Assembly: GCA_963920525.1 (NCBI GenBank)
Contig: OY986435.1
Span: 94,834,000 to 94,897,999, forward strand
Direction of reading: 5' to 3'
Source of the DNA: Dichetophora obliterata
Taxonomy: Eukaryota > Arthropoda > Insecta > Diptera > Sciomyzidae
DNA: 64,000 nucleotides
In this document: one piece after another, positions 56,151 to 64,000 of the stretch
Layout of the letters: every line of letters starts with the position of its first letter
Numbering within the stretch: the first letter of the stretch is position 1
Program-made: the position numbers and the translations under genes
Notes under the pieces: generated by a model
Seen by the model: only the letters and a program-made list of their open reading frames with translations
The model's database searches: none
What the model was told of the DNA's origin: nothing

Positions 56151-58226
56151 GTTTGGTGTTTATTTGGATTATTGCAGTTTAGAAAATGCTTGTATATGTG
56201 TTGCAATAGAGCTTTGAAAAAAGGTATTTTTTAAGATTCGAGGAATTGCTGCCGGTTTTTGGTGCCAAGATGAGCATCTATATGATAATATACCTGTGCC
56301 AGAAGATTGCTAAACATTTTTAAGTTTTTCTTATATGATCTTTTTTACGCTGGTCTAGAATTGCTTTCAAGTTTTTTATTGTTCTCTTTTGCTCACAAAA
56401 GCCATTTCACTTTTTTCCTTTTCAGAAATACACTAGGGGTATTCACGATTCAGTGCACTTGCCTGTGCAGTTGAGGACTTGAGCACTTGTGCAATTGTGC
56501 AGGTAGGTTTTCGTGAACACACCATCACCATTTCAAAGCTGTCAATATTTTTCAATACACACAAGTGCACAACTGCTCAAGTCCTCAAGTCCTCAAGTTG
56601 AAGGTAATAGTAGAAAAGCACTTGTGCAGATTTTTGACGCACGTACAATTTGTTTTTGTAAAGTGCACAAGTCGTCAAGTCGTCGCTTCGAAACTTTTTT
56701 TCAACTCTTAACTAATTTAAAGGAGGTATATTCTTATTTGTTGTAATTCTGAAATACTTAATTTAAAGTAACAGTCTAAGCAGTTTTATTATGAGTCCTT
56801 TCGACCCTAAATTCTATGATCGGCATGGAAAATTTGTTTCTTTAAACTTTTAACGCAGTTTTCTGTTATTGGCATCGTTAACTTATACTCCGTCTCTCCT
56901 TTCATTTAATAGAGATAAAAAATCTGCATCAGAATCTTTTTAGAAGAAAAATACGTATCACTTCGTTTATAGCCCGCATTCTGTTTTCATTAACAGTGAT
57001 ATTTTATTTCTCACAGCAGAAGTTTTTCGCATGCTTAAAACGATTTCCCACACTGCACGAAAGAAAGTCTTAGAAATTTTGATTCAAGGTTCGAATCAAT
57101 ACGCGCTGTGTTTTTCTCAATTTACTGCATTTATTCGATATATCACAAGCTCTGCAATGCGGGTCCTCATACGCTGGTTATGTTGTTGTTTTCATTTAGA
57201 TATTAAAATGTTTACGCTGCACGCGATCACAATAGCTAGTACAACGCAAAACTCACCCTGACATTTAGCAGCGACTTAAGTCATTGTGTTGCCCCAGCGA
57301 AAAATTATATTAGGCACCAAAAATATTTGTCAAGGGGCATCATCTTTACACAATCGAATACCTTACTTGTGAAATAGAATTGATCCTCATAATGAAAACG
57401 AAATGCCCACATATAAGGTATGTAAGGTATGTATACGAAAAAAAGTAGTCGGCAACAAATGGGTATTAAAACTGCCTTTTTTTTAACAAAAAAAGTTTAC
57501 AGAGTTTACCAGAAAAGTTTATCAGAAGATAAAGTAAAATCCATCAATTTTCTTACACAGGAAACCATTCAAATATTTTTAATTTTAATTATTAATTGCG
57601 ACCTATTCTTTGATTTTACTTGATTTTAATTATGAGCTTTTTAGATCAAGTAAGTTACGAAGAGGGCAAGAACAACAACAACAACTCCGTACAGAGTCAA
57701 TCAAGCATCACACTAGACAAACTGTTTCGGTAGGCGCTACCCATTTCATCTTCAGTAGCCTTGAAAGATTATAGAACTTTAATTAAAGTTGAATTAATTA
57801 AATAATTTTTAAGCCAAATTATATAAAAACTTAAACAGTCAGTTCTCCCGTGCAAGCACAAAACATAGTAAACGCCATTTCTAGAATTTTCACTTTATGA
57901 TGAAACTTAAATATGAAGTTTTTGCGTGATATAAAAAAGTCACCCACCAGTCTTTACGATGTATAGTTTTTGAGATATTGGACTGTCTAAACAACCCAGT
58001 AGTCCCAGTCTGAAAGAAATCTTGAACGAATCATGCACGATTTTTCTTCCTCTTTGACGAAACATGCTGATTTGTTTACACATTTCATTGACGAAAATCT
58101 CATACAAAAGTTCCAAATTCGTGCACTGTTTTAAAGCTTTCTGTTGTCGATGAACGAAAACAAGACAGATTCGTTAAAGAATTATCGACAAATGTAACTT
58201 ACGCAGTAAGTTTCTTACAGAAATCT
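56151..58226. other. No gene; GTGCACTTGTGCA-rich block at 56450-56700
   Basis: 56436-56700 contains many CACTTGTGCA, TCAAGTCCTCAAG and TGTGCAG words in both orientations, starting with GGGGTATTCACGATTCAG, which resembles a miniature-element end. No matching right end was found. The rest has only short, unrecognised frames. Confidence 0.45.
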
Positions 58227-58338
58227 GGGGTCGAATTACAGCATCCGTGATCGAGCAAAATTACGAAGGCCACGACGAGAAAAGTGCCTATCAATCTTGT
58301 ACAATTTTGCTCGATCACGGATGCTGTAATTCGGCCCC
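58227..58338. mobile_element. 112-bp palindromic MITE, copy 1
   Basis: GGGGTCGAATTACAGCATCC at the left and its complement at the right form arms of about 37 bp around a 38-bp loop (GACGAGAAAAGTGCCTATCA). Copies 2-4 are at 60041, 60262 and 62550. Confidence 0.85.
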
Positions 58339-58433
58339 AGCTTAAAACATTGAAGCCAACTGTGCTTGAGTTGTTGGTTTGATAACCAGCGCTGGGTCTT
58401 TTCAACTTCTGGTATGCAATGCTAAGTATGATC

Positions 58434-59481
58434 CACTGTTGCCAACTTGGTGCTTTTTCCACCAAAAAGAAAAATGAAGTTTGGTGCCTGGTGCACTTTT
58501 TGGTGCTTTTTTTTTAATTTCGGAGGCACCAAAGGTGCCTTAGTTTTTGCCTTAATATTTCATGGAATTTAATCTCAAAATGTGATTTAAACCGAAGTGT
58601 CCCAGCAGCTTTATATGGAGCCACAAAATTCCATCATAAAAATGCTCGTGAAGTTTATTTAGGCCAATTGATCTTAATTTATGTCAAAAACCAAAAAATT
58701 TAAATATATAATTGTGGGACAAATAGGGTTATATGCATAAGTATATGAAAACATTAGTAATTTTTTGCGTTAGATTCATTTAATTAGATTAATTTTAGTA
58801 TTTTAAATTTGTACACGGAGGGAAATAATATTCTTATATTAAGCAAATATTCTGCTTGATATAATAAAATTTAAAATTAAGTCTCATTTGCTCAAATCAA
58901 ACATTAAAAACTTAAATTAAGAAAAAAAAATTATAATGAGCATTTATTGTCAAAATTGATCAAATTAAACAACAGCTTGAAACAAGCATAAAATACTTGA
59001 GTCTAGAACCTGGAACAAGACTTGAATCAAGAAAGTATTTTCTGAATTTAAGCAAACGCAGAGTTGTCGCCTTTCAACAATTCAGCGAATTACAACAATC
59101 ATGAAAATCTTGACGTTGTTAGACTCAAATATAGAAAAAAAAATTCTTGAGTTTTAAGCAAATGTTGCTTGAATTGAATATTTTTTCCTAATATCATGTG
59201 TTTTAAATTTGCTCAATTCTAGTAAAATAATGCTTAAATTGATAAATTTACGCTTGAGTATAAACTGATAGCTTGATTTTTTCTTTCCGTATATAAACCT
59301 GTGAAGTAAATTGCTTTTTAAAAAATAAAATAACGGGCAGCTCAGAATATAATTCAATTTTTAAGTTTAATTTGGAATTTTTAGTTTTTAAAAACCTAAT
59401 AATTTGGTGCATTTTTGAGGAGAAAGCGCATTTCTTTCGGTTTTTTTGGTGGATTTTAGAATTGAAAAGTTGGCAATACTG
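58434..59481. mobile_element. 1.05-kb non-autonomous hAT-like element
   Basis: The ends are CACTGTTGCCAACTT at 58434 and, read inward from 59481, CAGTATTGCCAACTT. The octamer GTATGATC flanks both sides exactly (58426-58433 and 59482-59489). Inside both ends are phrases such as TTGGTGC and CCACCAAAAA. It contains a further possible element (58815-59293) and no transposase. Confidence 0.87.
58815..59293. mobile_element. Possible nested miniature element
   Basis: ACACGGAGGGAAATAATATT at the left is loosely mirrored by AAAAAATCAAGC preceded by TACGGAAAGAAA from the right. TTAAGCAAA and GCTTGA words are dense inside. Borders are not certain and no duplication is clear beyond TA. Confidence 0.45.
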
Positions 59482-59553
59482 GTATGATCATTTACAAGCA
59501 ACAAAACAAAGGCATAAAGCGCAACTACTGCATAAAAAACCAGGAGCCGAATC

Positions 59554-60041
59554 CAGTGTTACCAACTCCCAAAAATATTTATCCCTAAACTTTAGGCAAA
59601 AACCCCAAAAATCGCTACAATTACTTGGAAATCCCCCTAAAACAAAAAAAGATCAATTAACATATTGTTATAATCTTTAGTTATAAATAATTTAATATTT
59701 ACAAAAAAAATTCGGTTTTACTTGATTTGCCAAACCATACAAAATCACCTTTTCTGGCTATTTCACTCATTCACAAGTTTTACAGCTTTAGCAAAATATT
59801 TTGATGTCACGTTCACCTTGTTTTTTACACCATGGTTACGAGCAGGAAATGAAAAAGGGGAACAAATTGAGGAGGAGATAAAATTGCAAAATCGGAATAA
59901 ATTCAAAAACTTCGTAGTAAATTTGATTATCCAATACTTAAGAATATCAAAAATTCCATAAAAAATATAAAACCTCTAAAGAACCCCATTCCACTTTTCC
60001 CCCCTGAATTTAGAGGGGAAACTCCTAAGTTGGGAACACTG
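59554..60041. mobile_element. 488-bp hAT-like element inserted in a 112-bp MITE
   Basis: CAGTGTTACCAACTC at 59554 and, from 60041 inward, CAGTGTTCCCAACTT. The flanking octamers are GCCGAATC (59546-59553) and GCCGAATT (60042-60049), seven of eight matching. That octamer is part of the 112-bp MITE terminus, and a few bases of the MITE remain at the left (GGAGCCGAATC). Non-coding. Confidence 0.78.
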
Positions 60042-60150
60042 GCCGAATTACAGCATCCGTGATCGAGAAAAATTACGAAGGGCTCGACGAGACAAGTACG
60101 TATCAATCTTGTACAATTTTGCTTGATCACGGATGCTGTAATTTGACCCC
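60042..60150. mobile_element. 112-bp palindromic MITE, copy 2, interrupted at its left end
   Basis: GCCGAATTACAGCATCCGTG through TTTGCTTGATCACGGATGCT, the same arms and loop as copy 1. Its leftmost bases were separated by the hAT-like insertion at 59554-60041. Confidence 0.85.
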
Positions 60151-60261
60151 AGCGCTTCTTTTGTTCTCCGAGCACAAAGTATTTGCAGTAACAGTGCAGT
60201 TATTGTACTTTGCGTGACTTTTGAGCGCTTATAGCTCATAAACTAATGGTTCAATTGAGCA

Positions 60262-60373
60262 GGGGCCGAATTACAGCATCCGTGGTAGCGCAAAATTGTA
60301 CAAGATTGGTAGGCACTTGTCTCGTCGTGGCCTTCGTAATTTTGCTCGATCATAGATGCTTTAATTAGGCCCC
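60262..60373. mobile_element. 112-bp palindromic MITE, copy 3, opposite orientation
   Basis: GGGGCCGAATTACAGCATCC to AATTAGGCCCC. The loop (GGTAGGCACTTGTCTCGTCG) is inverted relative to copies 1 and 2. Confidence 0.85.
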
Positions 60374-60800
60374 TGATTTTTTTTTTTTAATAAATTTTGA
60401 AGTTTAATTGAGTAAGCAATAAAATACGTTTAATAAATTTTTAAAAATATTTAATAAATTTAGTTTTTTAAAAAAATTATGTCAGACGCCATTTTTGTAT
60501 AAAACACCTTTTATCACTGATTTTGATAAGATTTGGTATGCATGCAGATCTTTAATAAAGCAACAACTTTTGTTCAAGTAAATTGTTATAATTGAGTTAT
60601 TTCTTATCGGTTTTAATTTTCTGGTAATTTTTACTATATTAAGGGCATTTTATGGCAATTTTTACCGATTTTTAAGTTATTTTATTGTCATTTTTGGACA
60701 TTTTTAATTTTTTCAGCGTTTTTCGTTTTTTTATGTCATTATAGGTCAATTAAGTGTGATTTTAAAATAATATTTTTTTTTCGTACTGAAAAATGTAAAA
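60374..60800. other. No gene recognised
   Basis: A T-rich stretch with repeated GGTAATTTTTAC / GGCAATTTTTACC-type phrases that recur at 61320-61420, possibly the two sides of a decayed hAT around the fragment at 60801-61170. Confidence 0.4.
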
Positions 60801-61170
60801 ATGAAAATTTTTAAACATATTTTTTTAACAATTGAGTCCCTTCAATCAAAGACATTGCCTCTCGAAAAACGAGTAGCTTTGCTTATAGACCTTGATGAAA
60901 AAAAAAACTCTGCGAGTGGTAAAAGAGACGAAAGGGCATGTAGAAAGATGAAACAAGTGTTAGAAAAAACTCAGGATATGCTAGTTTTTATTAACTCTAC
61001 TTTTATGCTCTATTGATGTAATTTTAGGAGATAAAAATTTTAATACTATGAAATTAGAAGAAGAACTTAAATTCGATGACATATCGTCTTTTAAATATGT
61101 TCCTTTCGTCAGTGCAAAAGTAGAAAGAAATTTTTCTGTTTACAAAAACATTTTGCCAGACAATTGACGT
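60801..61170 (+). pseudogene. hAT transposase C-terminal remnant
   Basis: A 71-residue frame (LQSKTLPLEKRVALLIDLDE) is followed, after a stop, by FKYVPFVSAKVERNFSVYKN and ILPDN. The VERNFSVYK motif matches the hAT dimerisation signature and resembles the fragment at 12516-12870 (VERSFCAYK). Similar G/T-rich sequences with TTTTTGGTAATTTTT-like words lie on both sides, perhaps marking the old element. Not functional. Confidence 0.6.
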
Positions 61171-61582
61171 TTTTTCAATTTTAATAACTTATGTTAAAAA
61201 TGTACCTTGTAATATACTGTAAAGCTCTGTATAAAAATTATATAAAATAAATTCTAAGTTAAGTAATGTTTTATTTTTAAAACTTAATATTTTGTTTATT
61301 TTTTATGTAGTTGTTTGTGCTTTTTTGGTAATTTTTGTCAGTTTTGAGGTAATTTTCTGCAGTTTTAAGGTATTTTTATAATTTTTTTAGGTGGTTTTTT
61401 GCAATTTTTTAAATCATTGAAATTCGAGCACTGGTTATTAGTAATAATACAGAGTAATATTAAAAAGTCTAAGCACTTTATTATGCAAGTGATTAATAAG
61501 ATTGTCAATTTTATTGATTTATTTACTTGATTTTTTTTAGTTGGTTAAATAAAAATACTTTTTTTATTTAATTATTTTTAGA
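61171..61582. other. No gene recognised
   Basis: T-rich sequence including GTCAGTTTTGAGGTAATTTT; mirrors the composition of 60600-60720. No coding. Confidence 0.4.
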
Positions 61583-61717
61583 GGTTATTTCAAACCATTA
61601 CAGCTTACGGATGGCTATCGCTAGAGCCGAAATATTGAGGGAATTATCATAACACAACGAATGATTATTTTAAGGAACAGACCCGAATAACTTTTTTTCG
61701 TGAGGCACCTTAATGTA
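61583..61717 (+). repeat. Repeat shared with 49199-49322, broken by a mariner
   Basis: GTTATTTCAAACCATTACAG, GATGGCTATCGCTA, GGAACAGACCCGAATAACTT and GAGGCACCTTAATGTA. The mariner at 61718 inserted at the TA of the last phrase; the 49.2-kb copy reads uninterrupted as TTAATGTACA there. Confidence 0.7.
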
Positions 61718-62476
61718 AAGGGTGTTTTTTATAGAGTTATACAAGTTTAAATCATAATAAAATATAGTAATATATTTTTAATATCAATGAAACGAGCTTT
61801 ATTGGATAGAAAATTTTATGACATTAATGTTTAAATATGATTTCGGTCATGTGGCCGCCACGGCTGGCGCGTGCAAGGCGCAATCTGGAACACCAATTTT
61901 TCCAAATTGAGAAAAATTTCTCTGGAAATTCAAAATCAATATCAATTTGTGCTTTAGGCCATTCGCTGAATTGGCGGCGCATACGATGGTCGTTTAGCTT
62001 TAATTCCTGCACAAGTTGAATCTTGAAATGTTTTAAGCCAAGATCTTTTCGTAAAATCTTCCATAAAGTGGAAGGACACAACCCCAGTTGCTGAGAGCGG
62101 CGACGAATTGATTGATAAGGATCATCTTGAGTGCTTTCCTGTACAGCGGCTACAGATTCTTCAGTGCGCACTGTTCGGCGTCTCACGGGATGCACATTAT
62201 CAGTAACAGTAAATGTGTTCCGAAAACGATCTATTGTTCTTCGAATTAGCAGCTCTGAAGGACGATTATGTACGCCATAAAATGGCGTTAATTTGATTAA
62301 AACCATTATTTTGATTAAAAATTTCTGCAATTTGCACACGTTATTCTGGTGTAAGTCAATCCATAATAAAATGTCAAAGTAAACTAAACAAAAAGCAACT
62401 ATCAGTTGTTAAATGCGTGGTCAAATAAAGCAATGATGCCAACTCAAAGTTGTATCACTCTATAAAAAACACCCTT
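61718..62476 (-). mobile_element. Internally deleted mariner, DD41D-related
   Basis: The ends AAGGGTGTTTTTTATAGAGT at 61718 and the matching complement ending at 62476 are flanked by TA (61716-61717 and 62477-62478). Length is 759 bp, against 1306 bp for the full-length relative at 19235-20540. The terminal AAGGGTG is identical in the two. Confidence 0.9.
61824..62339 (-). pseudogene. DD41D-type mariner transposase with catalytic domain deleted
   Basis: A 171-residue frame keeps the DNA-binding region (YGVHNRPSELLIRRTIDRF, then SIRRRSQQLGLCPSTLWKIL and KIQLVQELKLNDHRMRRQFS). It then jumps straight to the C-terminal tail (RLARASRGGHMTEIIFKH). All three catalytic Asp are missing. The first 14 or so residues are out of frame with the usual start. 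Compared with 19342-20427 the conserved blocks are clearly homologous but diverged. A protein with DNA binding and no catalysis could in principle compete for ends; that is speculation. Confidence 0.85.
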
Positions 62477-62549
62477 TACATGTGTTACAAATAACGAATT
62501 TTCTTTTTGCAAAATTTTGCATTCTCTAGTACTAATGATTCAGAAATCA

Positions 62550-62660
62550 GAGCCAAATTGCAGCATCCGTTATCTAGAAAAATTGTACAGGATTGATAGG
62601 CACTTGTCTCGTCATGCCCATCGTAATTTTGCTTGATCACGGATGCTGTAATTCGGCCCC
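62550..62660. mobile_element. 112-bp palindromic MITE, copy 4
   Basis: AGCCAAATTGCAGCATCCGT to CACGGATGCTGTAATTCGGC with CCC; the same loop and orientation as copy 3, with more changes in the left arm. Confidence 0.82.
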
Positions 62661-63058
62661 AGATAAAAATTTTCTAAATATTTTAAAATATTTATCAAAT
62701 GGCATATTTTGTATATAAATCGGATGGAAACTGAGATAAACATTCTATAGCATGCTATGCGACAGCCTGAATAATGTAAACAGCCCTTATCAGAGAGCTC
62801 AGAGCCGCCCGAAATCAATGTTGCATTCTCAGTGATATAAAAACCGGGCGTTTTATAACTTTAATCCTAAATACTTTGCAATTAATCCAGTAATCGTATC
62901 GGGTATGTATTTTGTCATAAGAAGAAAAAAAAATTAGTTAACTGTTGACCATGGCAGAACTAGAGAAGGTAGATGTATTTTAGACTGCGTGCTCTTTCTC
63001 ATATCCAAAATTGTCAAAGTCAGGTTTTTGTGAATGAGAGCAAAAGGAAATCATTGGC

Positions 63059-63291
63059 CGCATTCAGCGGAGTCAACAGTTGGTAACTGGCTGTTGTGTT
63101 AAAATTCGCTGAAACACTGAAAGAACGCTGCAAACTTGAGTGAGAAACTTTTACAATTAAATTATTTACATTATAATAATTAAATTAAATAATTATAATT
63201 ATAAAAATAAAATAATTATAAGAATTAAGTTAAATAATTGTTTACTTTTCGCTACCATAACAGTTCATAACAGTTGATTTTTCTGAATGCT
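63059..63291. repeat. GCATTCAGCGGAG repeat, copy 2
   Basis: CGCATTCAGCGGAGTCAACA at the left and CAGTTGATTTTTCTGAATGC at the right are roughly inverted. The A/T-rich interior and CGCTACCATAACAGTTCA match 16619-16790. Probably a small DNA element. Confidence 0.6.
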
Positions 63292-64000
63292 TTTACTATG
63301 CTTTTCACTTTTAAAATTTTGAGGAAAAAAGTTGTTTTTTTTTTGTTATTTTACGTAAAAATAAAAATCAAAATTTGGCTGATATTCTACAATATGAGAT
63401 GTTCTAATGGTACCTGTGAAAAAAGGTTATATCATTTAATCAAGCATATATTTTATTTTTGAACGTTGAATATTAAAGGCTTGTGAAAAACCGCGCTGTA
63501 AGATGTAATTATACGTCAAAGCAACATAGCTTTTTGTAGCTATGTCAAATAATAAAAACCCTCTTAATATGCAGAGCCGAAAAATCGTCTTAATATGCAG
63601 ATTGTGCAACACTCCTTTTTGATAACAGCATGCACTCCCTCTCACGGGTTCAATACATCTACGCTCTTCATCCTCTCACAATGTTTCTGTTTCACCGCCG
63701 AATTCTTCCAGCAGACGACAAAGTGCATTGCCTGCCCTCTGTCGACGCACGGGCAAGAATTTTGGACGGCCCTACTCTAAAGGCCTAATCATCGCTTTTT
63801 TTTTTTTTGATTTGCCTGGAGGTATCAGATCTTCTAAAGATACGTGCTATATACATGCACGATTTACATTCTAGATCCTGCTCAGATCAGCCGGTACAAA
63901 CAGAATGCACCTACGTACTAAAACGTACCCCCTATTCTACCCTCCAAAGTAAAAAAGTCATATCTCCATTTGAGTAGTTTTGAGATATTTAGCTTTTAGT
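63292..64000. other. No gene recognised
   Basis: CTTAATATGCAGA occurs twice (about 63564 and 63590). GCGCTGTAAGATGTAATTAT near 63493 echoes 44560. No coding frame is recognisable up to the window edge. Confidence 0.4.

Noticed and set aside
60801..61016. Small host gene encoding a 71-residue charged protein
   Set aside because: It is followed by a hAT dimerisation motif (VERNFSVYK) after a stop, so it is most likely the C-terminal part of a dead transposase.

Overview
This window looks like a stretch of repeat-filled, AT-rich insect DNA, most likely from a fly (Diptera). The mixture supports that: DD41D ('rosa'-type) and DD34D mariners, a TTAA piggyBac, many hAT elements with 8-bp target-site duplications (TSDs), an RTE-type LINE, tRNA-derived SINEs and a solo LTR. 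I found no convincing host protein gene, no rRNA gene and no functional tRNA gene. Nearly all of the recognisable coding capacity belongs to transposons, and only one transposase frame (the mariner at 19.3-20.4 kb) is uninterrupted. Species-level assignment is not possible from the sequence alone.

Layout. 1-6.8 kb: a decayed ZMYM1-like hAT transposase is split by a 4.65-kb hAT-like element. That element carries a 1.77-kb long-inverted-repeat hAT, which is itself split by a 264-bp hAT miniature element; all three insertions keep an 8-bp TSD. 8.0-9.4 kb: a hAT-like element with inverted arrays of 40-bp repeats. 11.2-14.9 kb: a 3.8-kb inverted-repeat element with hAT remnants and A/T-rich repeats. 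15.5-17.2 kb: a dead Tc1 interrupted by a TA-flanked miniature element. 17.9-20.7 kb: an inverted-repeat element with a satellite-like array, into which the intact DD41D mariner inserted. 23.2-26.9 kb: a direct repeat abutting a 3'-truncated RTE LINE (minus strand). 27.3-30.7 kb: a piggyBac element with two small frameshifts and a nested palindrome-rich miniature element. 31.1-32.2 kb: a tRNA-derived SINE next to a solo LTR.

33-34.4 kb: a composite inverted-repeat element. 37.0-37.7 kb: a second, internally deleted RTE piece on the plus strand. 38.9-43.3 kb: a very large, young inverted repeat in which one arm carries a DD34D mariner and the other keeps the empty site. 44.7-45.2 kb: a short element with a 9-bp flanking repeat. 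46.2 kb: a second SINE. 47.7-49.0 kb: a foldback with a nested miniature element. 50.1-52.95 kb: a 2.9-kb inverted-repeat element whose empty site is visible in a related sequence near 8.8 kb. 53.3-56.2 kb: a repeat array rich in a GAGATCTC palindrome, with a 5'-truncated LINE and a Harbinger-like miniature element. 58.2-62.7 kb: a cluster of four copies of a 112-bp palindromic element, two hAT-like insertions, hAT coding debris and a deleted DD41D mariner.

The elements do not form a pathway together. The biology here is layered transposition, and TSDs, empty sites and reading frames give the relative order of insertion at several places. Superfamily labels come from TIR/TSD structure and motif recognition by eye; no database search was possible.
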